The notes: a model not told the origin generated them from the sequence alone. Numbered from the stretch's first letter, positions 17,016 through 27,072 are shown. The stretch is DNA of 64,000 nt from Clostridium sp. AM34-11AC (GCF_003435375.1 NZ_QWGL01000018.1:4789-68788), one strand, 5' to 3'. Numbers and translations are program-made.

Positions 17016-20000
17016 ATGTATATCAAAAAATACTGGGGCAACTTTATCGGAGGCTCGGACGACAGCCTGAACCTTATGGCATTTTTGGAGGATCAGAAAC
17101 AAGAGGAGATCCCCCTCAGCGAGATTTTCGCCAAGATTGGTCTGGACAAGCAGAACTGGGACTTCCGCCAGACCGTGGAGTATCTGGAGTTCACCCATTC
17201 GGACGGCGTGGAGATGGACTTCCACTTCGCCATTGATGTGGTCACCGACCTGGCCGCCATCCTGCTGGAGTGCAGCGTCAGTGGCAGTGTAAACCTTCAG
17301 GATCTGGACGAGTACAACACCCCCGCCCGCCGTATCCGCATCACTGCTACGCCGGAGGAGCACGAGGCCATGGACAAGGCCCTGGCGGACTTTGTCCATG
17401 CCCCGCTGGAATACGACATCAGCGAGATGATGGGCGAGGATGAGATCACGGATATGGCTTCTCAGGTGGAGATGCTGCGGACGGAGCTGTACGAAGCCTC
17501 TGGCCGCAACCGGAACTACCATGTAAAGGCGGAAGATGTAAAAGATCTGCTCCCCGACTGGGAGGGTGCCGATGGCTGTATCGCCACCAACCGCATCACA
17601 GTGGAGGGCTGCAAGGTTGGCTACTGCTACAGGGAGAAGCCGGACGGCGGCTGGGACAGTGGCTGGCGCTTCACCGCTGGTGACGAGAGCGAGGCGTACA
17701 TGGACGACCCCAACAACGCCGGGATTTACAAGCTGAACACAATTTGCAACGACGATCCCGACATCATTCCTCTGCTGAACACCCCCGCCCCCTGCGCCTT
17801 TGAGCGGGATGAGAACGGAGTGTTCCAGCAGATCAAAAACTGGAAACCGGATGAGGACGAGGAGGACCCTGATATGGACATTTTGAAGCAGTGCCAGAAG
17901 TGGCATGAGGAGGACAAACACCTGAAAATCGTTGACGCGCTGGAGGCCATCCCCGCCGAGGAGCGTACCCCGGAAATTGATATGGAGCTGGCCTGCGCCT
18001 ACAACAATCTGGCGGACCCCAGCGAGCCGGAGGGAAGGAAGCTGCTTCACCAGGCACTGGAACTGATGCAGTCCCATGAGGAGGAACTGGGAGATACTTA
18101 TTCCTGGAATTTCCGTATGGGGTATGCCTATTATTATCTGGATCAGGAGGGCCGCGCTCTGCGGCATTTTGAAAAAGCTCTGGAACTGCATCCCGGTGAT
18201 GATCCGAAGCTCAACACCCGACAGGACATGGAGGAACTAATTGACTCGTGCAAGAAGGGTATTTCTCTGCCTCAGTTCTCGGAGTGCTTCCGGGAAAGGA
18301 CAGAGGACTGGTGGGAAACCTTTGCCGAGATGGAAGCAGAGCTGCGCCAGATGATGGACGAGGACAAAGACCATACCCGCGGCGCAGAACTCGTGGCCCA
18401 AATGCAGGAAACCCTGAATCTGGTTTTTGATGAAATCTCCTTCGAGATGGGCTTCAACGGCGAGAAGTACGAGCTGATCCTCACTCCGGAGGGTGACAAG
18501 GTCAAGCTGTTTGAGCTGGTCTACTTCCAGAAACACGCCTCCAAGGAGGTGCTGGAGCACTGGAACATCCTTGTGGGCCGTCAGCCCCTCCCGAACATCG
18601 GCCTGCGTACCGAGGACGGATGGAATATCTCTGGGGATGATGTGCAGATCTGGCTGGAGGAACAGGGTGAAAACAGCTTCGCCATCTCCGCTTACTGTGA
18701 AAAGCTGCTGCCTAAGCTTCAAGAGGAAGAAGGCCGGGCCTGGTGGATGCTCACTACCCTCACCGACCAAGTGCTGGGCGAGATCTCCCACATGAGATAC
18801 ATAGACAGCTTTGATGTGCTGGAGGAACCCAAGGCAGAGCCGTCCTTCCTCCTGTCCCAGCTGCCCGACAAACTGCGGGAGCAGGGCCTGGAGCTCTCCA
18901 CCGACCCGGAAGCCTATCTGGAGAGCTACCTTGGTTACAAAATGGAACCCAAACAGGACCCGGACGCCGATTGGCGGCTGGATGTAATGGCCGGTTCCAC
19001 CTGCTGTGTGCCGCTCATCAACGGCTATCTGAATGCCGACAATGATTTTATGGACGATCTCCATGCCGACGGCGCGGTGGCGGGCTTCTTCTGCTATCCC
19101 CTGGATACCCTGCGTGAGGAGGAAGGCAGTCAGAAAATTTTCGACTTCCGGGACAAACTGGAGGAAGTGCTCACCGGCGGGGATGGTTCGGAAGTGCTCA
19201 CTCTCACCGGCGGGGCTACCGGCCTCTACTGTGGCTATGTGGACTTCATCGCCTGGGACATCCAAGAGGCGCTGAACATGGCGAAAGAGTTCTTTGAAGG
19301 CACGGACATCCCATGGGCCATCTTCCACACCTTCCGCCGTGAAGCCGGTTCTGTACCCCTAAAGCAACAAGATGATGGGACAGAAACTGAGAATCAGGAT
19401 GACGAGTTGGACGAAACGCTGACGGGCATGGACTATATTCCTTACACCCAACAGAACGCCGAAGCATTCTTCGCTCAGTTGGAGCAGTGGAACGACGAGG
19501 ATGAGTACACCCGCTGTATCCAGGCACTGAATGCCATCCCAGAGGACTGGAGGAACTATCGCACCGCCTACGCCTTGGCACGGGCGCTGGAAAACTACGC
19601 CATTATCGGGGACCATGACGAGGGCACCCCTCGCTATAAGGGAGACAAGGCCCTGTGCCGCGCCATCGAGGTGCTGGAGTCCGTCCGGGAGGAAGGCCAG
19701 GACAAGGCGGAGTGGAATATGCGGATGGCCTACGGCTATCAGTATCTCTATGGTCAGGAGGAAAAGGCCATTCCCTACGCCCAGCGGTGGGCAGAACTGG
19801 ACCCAGAGGACGAAAATGCCTCGGCGGTGATTCAGGAGTGTAAGGCGGAGATCCGGAAACGCCAGCGCAGCCGGAAGAAGGCCAAATTCGTGCCCGGTGA
19901 TACCCCCTTCGAGGGCTTCGACCTCACCAACTTCTGGGACGACAGTATGTATGCGCTGAAAGAGTATGTCAGCGATCCGCCTTCCGATGAGCTGATCGCC

Positions 20001-23000
20001 AGCGTGGAGGAGGAACTGGGCTATAAACTTCCTGCCGCCTATATCTGGCTGATGAAGCAGCACAACGGCGGCATTCCGGTGAATACCTGCTATCCCTGCG
20101 ATGAGCCTACCTGTTGGGCAGATGACCATGTGGCTATCACCGGCATTTTCGGCATCGGGCGAGAAAAGAGCTGCTCTCTCTGCGGAGAGCTGGGCAGCCA
20201 GTTTATGATCGATGAGTGGGAGTATCCTGCCATCGGCGTGGCCATCTGCGACTGTCCAAGCGCCGGACACGATATGATTTTCCTGGACTACCGGGCTTGC
20301 GGTCCCCAGGGAGAGCCTGCGGTAGTCCATGTGGATCAGGAAAACGACTACAAGATCACCCATCTGGCAGACAGCTTTGAGGAATTTGTCCGCGGACTGG
20401 AGCATGAATCCCTCTATGATCCGGATGAAGATGTAGAGGATCTTGAGGATGACGCCGACGAGGAGAAAACTGACCGTAAGGGCTCCTTTGCCGGGTCTGT
20501 GCTCCTCTCCAAAGCGGAATGGGACAAGGAGCAGTTGATCCGGAATCTGCGGGAAGAATGGGGCATCGTAGATGAGGAGCCGGATGAGGGCGACGAAGAT
20601 GATGAGAACAGCGATGACGCTGTGGTAATGCGGGTCGGCGGCATGATGCTGATCGTGACACTCTTCCACGGTCACATCCCGGACAATGAAGCAGAGATCA
20701 ACGCCGAAAACAACTATATGTGGCCAGAGGCCGTAGAAGTGGCCAAAGCGCACAAGGCCCATATCATGGTGGCTGTGTTGGGCGAGGAGGAAAAACTGCT
20801 GGAACGAGGTAAGCTGTTCACCAAGGCGATGGCAGTGTGCTGCAAGCAGAAATACGCCACCGGTGTCTACACCAGCGGCGTGGTATTTGAGCCTCGTTTC
20901 TATGAGGGCCTTGCCGATATGCTCAAAAAGGACGAACTGCCCATCTTCAACTGGGTTTGGTTCGGCCTGTACCGGAGCGAGGGGGGCCTAAACGGCTACA
21001 CCTACGGCATGGATGTGTTTGGCAAGGAGGAAATGGAGGTGTTGAACACCGACGCTGAGCCGGAGGAACTACGGGACTTTTTGGCAAGCCTTGCCTCCTA
21101 TGTGCTGGCGTGTGATGTGACGCTGCAAGACGGCGAGACCATCGGTTTTTCTGCGGACGATAAGCACACCATCACCCGCAGCCCCGGCGTCTCTCTGCCA
21201 GAAGAACAGATGACCCTGAAGATCGGTTACGAGCCTATAAAGGGAGATCCAGAGGATGACAGCTGCGACCACTCAGACAATGATGACACGCAGGATGAGG
21301 AAGAATTCAGTAATCCCGAAGTCTACACCGAGGAGGAGATGGAAGCCGTCGAGGGGCACATTGAGCAGTATTTCGGCAAGTTCGAGAATGTGTTCCATGA
21401 GCTGGTTTCTCCCGACATCCATGTGGACATCTGCGTGGTGCCGCCCTCTGAGGAGCGGGACTACTGCACCCTGGTCACCATGGGCATGGGCGCTCACCGG
21501 ATGAATGTGCCGGAGGAACTGGCGGAATATAAGCTGGAGCGGGCGGAGCTGGCCATTGCCCTGCCTGCGGACTGGAAGCTGGATCAGGAGTCCATGAAAG
21601 ACGAAAAGTGGTACTGGCCCATCCGCCTGCTGAAATCCTTGGCCCGTCTGCCTATCAACTGTGACAGCTGGTTGGGGCATGGTCATACAGTGGAGAACCG
21701 GGAACCATTTGCAGACAACACCAAACTGTGTACTGCTACCCTGATCGGTCCTCAGGGTACGGAGGATGGCAGCGAGGTCTGCACTCTGCCGGGCGGCGAG
21801 GAGGTCAACTTCTATCAGGTCATTCCGCTTTATGAGGACGAGTTGGACTATAAACTGGAACATGATGTAGACGCTCTGCTGGACAAGATGGCGGGGATCA
21901 GCTTTGTGGTGAACCCCACCCGCCAGGATGCAATCACCCGTGGCACCCTTTCCAATGATGATTTTGACGGTGAGATGGACGATGCTTCCTATCATATCGA
22001 GAGCATTGAGGAGAAGGAACTGCCTATTGACCCCATCAATGCTTATAACCACATGGCCATCTACCTGCGCTGGTGTATGGAGCACGACCTGATGGGCGAG
22101 GACTTCTTGAAAGAATACAGCGAAGTGACCAAACAGGTCAAAGCTGATCCTGCCAATGTGGATCTGAGGGAGTTTATCCGGGATGAGCTGGACGGCTGTC
22201 TGTTCTCTGTGCTGTTCAATCAGCAAGGCCGTGCCTTTGCAGGCTATTACTACGGAGAGGGCGACAGCCCCTACTATCCTGCCGATGTTGACGACAACGC
22301 CCTCCGCTTCTTCGGCCCGGAGCGGTATCACTCTGATGAGTTCCAGGATGAAGCCTACCTGTTCATCCCCTTTGACGAGGACTACTATCAGGCTATGGCA
22401 GAGGTGATCGGGGAACGGTTTGAAAACTGGCAGGGACAGGACTTCGACGAGGACACGCTGGAGCCTTCCGAGGTTGCTCAGGCCATCATGGAGTATCTGG
22501 ACTGCGAGTGTACCTATTTCCCATCCATGGCAGATGATGACCCCATCATGTCGGCATACAGCTACGCCCAGCGGCTGGGGGTACGGGAGGGCTTTGTTCC
22601 CGTGCTCATCAAGGCGGATGATGAAACGCTGTTGGAGTGTCTGGTGATGAACGCCGATCCGGAGCACAATGCGGACTTCTACGAATTTGACCTCAAAACA
22701 GTAGAGGAGTATCGAAAGAAGATGCTCTCCGCTCCCATCAAGGACGGAAAGGCGGTTCTGGAGGAATTGACCGGCCAGCGCAAGGAAGAAGCCGAGGACG
22801 ATGACATGGACTGGGAGGCGGAAGTCCTGGGCGAGATGGAGGGCGGCTATGACAATGACCGCTTCTCCTGCTATTGGGATTCGGATAGCCACATGACCTA
22901 TCCGCTCATTCTGGCCAAAATTCCGGTCAAGAACCCCTGGGAGATCTTCGCCTATCTGCCCTTTGGAAATTGGAATGAGTGCCCCGACACGCCGGACCTG

Positions 23001-23231
23001 ATGGCAGTGGCGAAATACTGGTTCGAGCAGCATGGTGCCATCCCTGCCGCCATGAGCCACGATGAATTGGAGTTTGAACTTCCGACTCCGATCTCCAAGG
23101 AAAGAGCTATGGAAGTGGCTGTGGAGCAATATGGCTTCTGCCCAGATCTGGATCAGAATGAGGATGGAAGCATTGGCTCCTTGGCAGATGTCCTGTGGCA
23201 GTCCACTGTCTGGTATTTCTGGTGGGATTGA
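17016..23231 (+). CDS. Giant 2071-residue multi-domain poly-immunity protein
   Basis: A single acidic cytoplasmic protein with many modules in series, recognised by eye. Residues 1-145 are an unassigned domain. About 185-265 is DUF2185 (ITVEGCKVGYCYRE, DSGWRFTAGDE). About 285-410 is TPR-like. About 428-780 is an unassigned region. About 807-958 is a second TPR-like block. About 980-1130 is SMI1/KNR4 (SUKH). About 1157-1406 is DUF4261-like (TYGMDVFGKEEMEVL, LQDGETIGF). About 1436-1625 is SUFU-like. About 1655-1805 is a DDASYH...HMAIYLRWCM domain resembling DUF7832. About 1854-2071 is DUF4253, ending STVWYFWWD. SUKH, SUFU, DUF2185, DUF4253 and DUF4261 are all recorded as immunity domains. There is no toxin domain, signal peptide or membrane segment, and the reading frame is intact. 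Confidence 0.75.
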   Translation: MYIKKYWGNFIGGSDDSLNLMAFLEDQKQEEIPLSEIFAKIGLDKQNWDFRQTVEYLEFTHSDGVEMDFHFAIDVVTDLAAILLECSVSGSVNLQDLDEYNTPARRIRITATPEEHEAMDKALADFVHAPLEYDISEMMGEDEITDMASQVEMLRTELYEASGRNRNYHVKAEDVKDLLPDWEGADGCIATNRITVEGCKVGYCYREKPDGGWDSGWRFTAGDESEAYMDDPNNAGIYKLNTICNDDPDIIPLLNTPAPCAFERDENGVFQQIKNWKPDEDEEDPDMDILKQCQKWHEEDKHLKIVDALEAIPAEERTPEIDMELACAYNNLADPSEPEGRKLLHQALELMQSHEEELGDTYSWNFRMGYAYYYLDQEGRALRHFEKALELHPGDDPKLNTRQDMEELIDSCKKGISLPQFSECFRERTEDWWETFAEMEAELRQMMDEDKDHTRGAELVAQMQETLNLVFDEISFEMGFNGEKYELILTPEGDKVKLFELVYFQKHASKEVLEHWNILVGRQPLPNIGLRTEDGWNISGDDVQIWLEEQGENSFAISAYCEKLLPKLQEEEGRAWWMLTTLTDQVLGEISHMRYIDSFDVLEEPKAEPSFLLSQLPDKLREQGLELSTDPEAYLESYLGYKMEPKQDPDADWRLDVMAGSTCCVPLINGYLNADNDFMDDLHADGAVAGFFCYPLDTLREEEGSQKIFDFRDKLEEVLTGGDGSEVLTLTGGATGLYCGYVDFIAWDIQEALNMAKEFFEGTDIPWAIFHTFRREAGSVPLKQQDDGTETENQDDELDETLTGMDYIPYTQQNAEAFFAQLEQWNDEDEYTRCIQALNAIPEDWRNYRTAYALARALENYAIIGDHDEGTPRYKGDKALCRAIEVLESVREEGQDKAEWNMRMAYGYQYLYGQEEKAIPYAQRWAELDPEDENASAVIQECKAEIRKRQRSRKKAKFVPGDTPFEGFDLTNFWDDSMYALKEYVSDPPSDELIASVEEELGYKLPAAYIWLMKQHNGGIPVNTCYPCDEPTCWADDHVAITGIFGIGREKSCSLCGELGSQFMIDEWEYPAIGVAICDCPSAGHDMIFLDYRACGPQGEPAVVHVDQENDYKITHLADSFEEFVRGLEHESLYDPDEDVEDLEDDADEEKTDRKGSFAGSVLLSKAEWDKEQLIRNLREEWGIVDEEPDEGDEDDENSDDAVVMRVGGMMLIVTLFHGHIPDNEAEINAENNYMWPEAVEVAKAHKAHIMVAVLGEEEKLLERGKLFTKAMAVCCKQKYATGVYTSGVVFEPRFYEGLADMLKKDELPIFNWVWFGLYRSEGGLNGYTYGMDVFGKEEMEVLNTDAEPEELRDFLASLASYVLACDVTLQDGETIGFSADDKHTITRSPGVSLPEEQMTLKIGYEPIKGDPEDDSCDHSDNDDTQDEEEFSNPEVYTEEEMEAVEGHIEQYFGKFENVFHELVSPDIHVDICVVPPSEERDYCTLVTMGMGAHRMNVPEELAEYKLERAELAIALPADWKLDQESMKDEKWYWPIRLLKSLARLPINCDSWLGHGHTVENREPFADNTKLCTATLIGPQGTEDGSEVCTLPGGEEVNFYQVIPLYEDELDYKLEHDVDALLDKMAGISFVVNPTRQDAITRGTLSNDDFDGEMDDASYHIESIEEKELPIDPINAYNHMAIYLRWCMEHDLMGEDFLKEYSEVTKQVKADPANVDLREFIRDELDGCLFSVLFNQQGRAFAGYYYGEGDSPYYPADVDDNALRFFGPERYHSDEFQDEAYLFIPFDEDYYQAMAEVIGERFENWQGQDFDEDTLEPSEVAQAIMEYLDCECTYFPSMADDDPIMSAYSYAQRLGVREGFVPVLIKADDETLLECLVMNADPEHNADFYEFDLKTVEEYRKKMLSAPIKDGKAVLEELTGQRKEEAEDDDMDWEAEVLGEMEGGYDNDRFSCYWDSDSHMTYPLILAKIPVKNPWEIFAYLPFGNWNECPDTPDLMAVAKYWFEQHGAIPAAMSHDELEFELPTPISKERAMEVAVEQYGFCPDLDQNEDGSIGSLADVLWQSTVWYFWWD

Positions 23232-23246
23232 TGGGAGGTGCGACCA

Positions 23247-24110
23247 ATGACAGAATATCAGAAAACCTATATCGAACTAAAAAAACAGTTTGTTGCGACC
23301 AATGAAGGTCCAGACAATGTCCGCGCTCTATATACCTTCAAGGAAGAACTTGAGCAGAGTGAGGATCAGCAGGCCAAGGAAGTGCTGGTGGATGTATATG
23401 ACCTGCTGGACTTTAAGAAGGACGCCTACGAACTGCTCTGCCAAATCGGAAATCGTTCCGATAAAAAGACCCTCAAGCGGCTGGGCACGCTGAAGGACTA
23501 TGCGGAAAACTGGGGCAATCATTATGCCCTCCCCAAGCCCAAAACGCCGGAGGAAAAGCAGAAAGAGAAGGAACGGCAGGCCCAGCTGGGGCTGCCCGCC
23601 TTCCGGTATCACCCAAACCCTCTGGAAACTGGGGCTTTTGAGGAATCCGCAGACGGCGTTGTCTGCGACTGCTGTGGCAAGACGACCCATATTTTCTATA
23701 CAGCCCCCTTTTACGCCGTGGAGGATATTGCATATCTGTGCCCAGAGTGCATCGCCAACGGCGAAGCAGCCCGGAAATATGACGGCTGCTTCCAGGACGA
23801 TTGCTCTCTGGATAATGGTGTAGACGATCCAGAGAAGCTGGACGAGCTCATCCACCGAACTCCCGGCTACTCCGGTTGGCAGCAGGAATACTGGCGCGCC
23901 CACTGTGGCGACTACTGCGCCTACCTGGGCCATGTGGGTGCCAGAGAACTGCGGGCGCTGGGTGTGCTCGAGGAAGTGTTGGACGATCCCATGTGGGATG
24001 ACGAACAGAAGAAAATGATTCAGGAATCCGTCAATGGCGGGCATCTGCAATGCTATCTGTTCCAGTGCCTCCACTGCGGAAAACACCTGGTCTGGATGGA
24101 TTTTGATTGA
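23247..24110 (+). CDS. CbrC (UPF0167)-family protein with helical N-terminal extension
   Basis: A 287-residue protein; the ATG at 23247 follows a GGGAGGTG ribosome site by 6 bases. Residues 1-110 are helical and charged. From about 118 the CbrC/UPF0167 pattern appears: FRYHPNPLETGAFEES, CDCCGK, YLCPECIANGEAARKYDG, RTPGYSGWQQEYWRAHCGDYCAYLG, and a terminal CLHCGK. CbrC proteins are linked to colicin E2 tolerance in Escherichia coli and occur as immunity domains in toxin loci. The cysteine pairs suggest zinc binding. Confidence 0.72.
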   Translation: MTEYQKTYIELKKQFVATNEGPDNVRALYTFKEELEQSEDQQAKEVLVDVYDLLDFKKDAYELLCQIGNRSDKKTLKRLGTLKDYAENWGNHYALPKPKTPEEKQKEKERQAQLGLPAFRYHPNPLETGAFEESADGVVCDCCGKTTHIFYTAPFYAVEDIAYLCPECIANGEAARKYDGCFQDDCSLDNGVDDPEKLDELIHRTPGYSGWQQEYWRAHCGDYCAYLGHVGARELRALGVLEEVLDDPMWDDEQKKMIQESVNGGHLQCYLFQCLHCGKHLVWMDFD

Positions 24111-24119
24111 GGTGGCAAC

Positions 24120-24671
24120 ATGGAGAAGAAGGATTTTCCCAAGGGAACCAAGCCCCGTGAGATCTTCGTCTATACCTGTGAGCGGATCGCGGAGCCTTTG
24201 AACCCGCTGGGCTACAAATACCGCAAGAGCAAAAATGACATCTACAAAAAAGACGGCATCTTTGTGTTCTCCTTTTACTTTTCCCCCTCCATCCGCTTTG
24301 GCTCCACCACTTTTACTGCCTTCTTCGATGTGAGTTCCCCGGTGATTGCCCAGTGGCGCAGTGAGCAGGAAGGGACGGAGGAAACCTATGATGGTATCGT
24401 GGGTACCTCCATCGCCCGGCTGACCCACCGGTATGATGACTTCCCCCGCTATGAGGTATCTACTCTGCTGGAGCGGGAACGCTCTATCCAGGAAATTTCC
24501 GGGCAGATCCAGGACTATGCACTACCATTCTTTGCCCGGTTTTCCAATCTGCCCAAGCTGCTGGACGATGTGGAACAGGAGGGGTTCTTCCCCCATCGGA
24601 AGGGGTTCGATGTCCCTAAGCGGAATCGGGAGTTCATCGAATGCTTCCGGGAGTATCTCCAAAAGCAGTAG
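24120..24671 (+). CDS. Hypothetical protein in the immunity operon (DUF4304-like layout)
   Basis: A 183-residue protein. The first half reads PLNPLGYKYRKSKNDIYKKDGIFVFSFYFSPS, the 'large-protein-gets-tagged' layout of DUF4304-type immunity domains (a helix, then KYRKS...YKKDG and alternating strands), but this match is weak. The second half is helical. It starts 9 bases after the CbrC-like gene with a GAGGTGG ribosome site. Function unknown. Confidence 0.65.
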   Translation: MEKKDFPKGTKPREIFVYTCERIAEPLNPLGYKYRKSKNDIYKKDGIFVFSFYFSPSIRFGSTTFTAFFDVSSPVIAQWRSEQEGTEETYDGIVGTSIARLTHRYDDFPRYEVSTLLERERSIQEISGQIQDYALPFFARFSNLPKLLDDVEQEGFFPHRKGFDVPKRNREFIECFREYLQKQ

Positions 24672-24697
24672 GAATCAGCAGAAAGGAAACAACACCT

Positions 24698-25234
24698 ATG
24701 TCAAACAGTAGAGTATCCACTTGGAGTGGAATCCGGAACAAATTGGAGAATGACTACCTGTGCCCGGCACTCCGGGGCCACATCCAGTATTTTGCCACCA
24801 GTTACAGCAAAAGCGCCGACCATGAGGGCCGGGCCGCCATTCGTGTGGACGGCGTGGAAGTGCTGCGGAGCAACTACTACACCTATTTTGAAAATGTGTG
24901 GACGAAATTTCATCACTTGCGCTCCACCACGCTGAAAGATCACGACTCCGCAAAAGAGGCCATCAATCAGGCTCATGCCTATGCGCTGGAGCAGGGCACC
25001 TTTGACCAAAAGGTGTTCTATGAGGCGTTTGGGATCTTTGACAACCAGAGCATCGAGAAAAGCCTTGTCAGCGAGAATCCCCTTGTCCGTATCTTTGCCC
25101 TTCTGGATCGCAGGCTTGGCAAGCGCCGCCTGCTGGCTTTGGAGGACTCCATGGAGCAGGAACTGGACTGGGTGCGGGCTTTCTATGTGATCCGGTTGCA
25201 GGCCGAAGGGCTGATGGAAGCGAATAACATTTAG
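24698..25234 (+). CDS. SF0329-like family protein
   Basis: A 178-residue protein. It contains TWSGIRNKLENDYLCPALRGHIQYFATSYSKS and GRAAIRVDGVEVLRSN, which match the SF0329-type pattern (W...K..LE..L.P.L.GR...H.T.Y......GRA.I.VDG.E). The chosen ATG follows AGAAAGGAAAC; an earlier in-frame start lies inside the previous gene. The C-terminal part is helical. These proteins recur in immunity-type gene clusters without a known activity. Confidence 0.6.
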   Translation: MSNSRVSTWSGIRNKLENDYLCPALRGHIQYFATSYSKSADHEGRAAIRVDGVEVLRSNYYTYFENVWTKFHHLRSTTLKDHDSAKEAINQAHAYALEQGTFDQKVFYEAFGIFDNQSIEKSLVSENPLVRIFALLDRRLGKRRLLALEDSMEQELDWVRAFYVIRLQAEGLMEANNI

Positions 25235-25245
25235 GAGGAACCACC

Positions 25246-25605
25246 ATGTCACAGATCGCGTCCTTTTATCTGATAAAAAATAACCAGCGGCAGGAGTTGT
25301 CCGACGGTGACTGCTCCGGCGCGGTCTATATGGCCATCTGGGACTGGTGTGAGAGCGAACTGGATCTGGATGTCCGTTTTCCTGCTCCCCAGACGGAAGA
25401 CACCCTGGACTGCGCTCTGCTGGAGGGAGAGCTGGCGTCTCAACTGCTGGCAGCTCTGCGGGAGCAGGATCTCCCGGAGCTGGCCGCTGAAATTGCCCCG
25501 GACTGGGATCTGCCCACCGAGGCGGTGCAAAGCGGGCTTAATACGCTGCGCTCCCATCTGGAACTGGTGCAGGGCGATGCTGCTCTGCTGTATGAAATGA
25601 CATGA
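25246..25605 (+). CDS. Small acidic hypothetical protein in the immunity operon
   Basis: A 119-residue protein, strongly acidic (DGDCSGAVYMAIWDWCESELDLDVRF, then LLEGELASQLLAALREQDLPELAAEIAPDWDLP). A TTAGGAGGA ribosome site precedes the ATG. No family recognised. High acidity is common among immunity proteins that mask basic nuclease toxins, but that is inference. Confidence 0.65.
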   Translation: MSQIASFYLIKNNQRQELSDGDCSGAVYMAIWDWCESELDLDVRFPAPQTEDTLDCALLEGELASQLLAALREQDLPELAAEIAPDWDLPTEAVQSGLNTLRSHLELVQGDAALLYEMT

Positions 25606-25620
25606 GAACGGAGGGATACC

Positions 25621-26265
25621 ATGCTGGCAAAGCGGTTTGAACACATTTTACATGATCTGGGCATGGCTGGGCTGGAACACCCTCTGTTCTACCATGCACC
25701 GGTGGGCATTCGTTTTAAGATCGGCGGGGAGGAACCAATCTATCTGGATAGGCGTGCGGCGAAGCTGAAAACCAACCCCGCTTATGTTCAGGGGGCGCTG
25801 GACCGAGCCGCCGCGATCTATCGGGCACTTCCGGCGGTGCCGGACCTTCTGCGGATCGACGGGTATCCCGATGAAGAACCCGCCGAGTCCCTGCTGACCG
25901 TTATCCGGCAGCGAGTGGGCCTCCCAGTTCCCGATGAACAACTTTCGGCCACAGAGCAGGATGAAGATGGGGATACCCATGCACAAGTGCAGTTTTACTG
26001 GGATCTCAGCAAGATCAGCTTTCAACCAGAGCTGCTTCTTCGGGAAATCATTCTGGGGGACATCGGCGGCTGGAACGGCTTTGTGTCCAGCGTCTATCTG
26101 GCTGGGCCGGGGCCGTTCCTCTACCATTTGTACGATGACCGTGGGCTGGATGTGCTGGGCGGCTCACAGAAGCTGCTATTGCCTCTCTATCATCAATTTC
26201 ATGACTGGATTTTGGAATACGATCTGGAGAAGATTGACCAGATGTTCGCTCCAGCAAAAGAATGA
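25621..26265 (+). CDS. DUF3885 domain-containing protein
   Basis: A 214-residue protein. Near the N terminus, PLFYHAPVGIRFKIGGEEPIYLD and AAAIYRALPAVPDLLRID match the DUF3885 opening. Near the C terminus, YLAGPGPFLYHLYDDRGLDVLGGSQKLLLPLYHQFHDWILEYD matches its closing motif (YDDRG.D......L.PLY..F.DWIL.YD). DUF3885 proteins occur among immunity genes of polymorphic toxin loci in Firmicutes. The gene starts 15 bases after the previous one. Confidence 0.7.
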   Translation: MLAKRFEHILHDLGMAGLEHPLFYHAPVGIRFKIGGEEPIYLDRRAAKLKTNPAYVQGALDRAAAIYRALPAVPDLLRIDGYPDEEPAESLLTVIRQRVGLPVPDEQLSATEQDEDGDTHAQVQFYWDLSKISFQPELLLREIILGDIGGWNGFVSSVYLAGPGPFLYHLYDDRGLDVLGGSQKLLLPLYHQFHDWILEYDLEKIDQMFAPAKE

Positions 26266-26292
26266 CTGCATAACAGAAAAGGAGACATTGCT

Positions 26293-27072
26293 ATGGGACT
26301 TGATATTTACGCCGGGCCGCTGACCCGGTACTATTCTCACAACTGGAAAACTGTTGTTCAGCAGTGGGCGGAGGAAAACGGATACACCTTTAACCGCATC
26401 ACCCCGGACGGGGAACCTGCTGATAACGAGGAAGAAATGTCCCCGGCTGAGGTCCAGGCGGCGGTGGAGAACTGGCGGGATCAGATCTTGAGCGCCATTT
26501 CTCAGCCGGGCCAGCCCCCCTACGCTCCCTGGCTTGAAGATAATGAGAAACCTTATTACACCGACAAGCCGGATTGGGATGCCTTCGGCGCTATGCTGCT
26601 GGTGGCCGCCTGTCGTACATACGAGGAACCGGTGCCTTCCACCGTGGAGAAGGACTGGATCTTCGGGGAGCATCCTCTGGTCGCCCGCCTTGCATCAGAT
26701 GAGGAGCGGGTGTGGTCCCTGTTTCGTGGGGCTACCTGGTGGCTCCCTCTTTCTGACAGCTTTCTGTTCCAAGGGTCCTTGCCTACCGATGACACCGCCG
26801 CTATCGCCACCTTGGGCGGACTGCGGAAGGAGCTGGAAAAGCTGAACCAGCTGGCGTGGCAGGCCGATGAGGACACTATCCTTGGCTGGGCAGACACGGA
26901 GGGATACCCGGTAGACGGAACCGTAGACTCAGATGGACAGTACAGCAAGGCAGACATCCCGGAACACACCCAGTATGACACTCAATCCCTTGCCAAGTTT
27001 GCCTTCTCCATGTTCTGGCGGGCCATGCGGTTTGCCGAGGAGCAGCAGGTGCCTATCCTGCTTGACTATTAA
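26293..27072 (+). CDS. Hypothetical protein (MGLDIYAGPLTRYYS family)
   Basis: A 259-residue, Trp-rich acidic protein starting MGLDIYAGPLTRYYSHNWKTVVQQWAEENG. A predicted globular middle part (residues 95-170: WDAFGAMLLVAACRTYEEP...WWLPLSDSFLF) is followed by a helical C terminus. An AAAAGGAG ribosome site lies upstream. I do not recognise a named family. Its operon position suggests another immunity-type module. Confidence 0.65.
   Translation: MGLDIYAGPLTRYYSHNWKTVVQQWAEENGYTFNRITPDGEPADNEEEMSPAEVQAAVENWRDQILSAISQPGQPPYAPWLEDNEKPYYTDKPDWDAFGAMLLVAACRTYEEPVPSTVEKDWIFGEHPLVARLASDEERVWSLFRGATWWLPLSDSFLFQGSLPTDDTAAIATLGGLRKELEKLNQLAWQADEDTILGWADTEGYPVDGTVDSDGQYSKADIPEHTQYDTQSLAKFAFSMFWRAMRFAEEQQVPILLDY

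Noticed and set aside
19359..23129. Long minus-strand ORFs opposite the 2071-residue gene
   Set aside because: They lack ribosome sites and recognisable domains; the plus strand has continuous domain matches.
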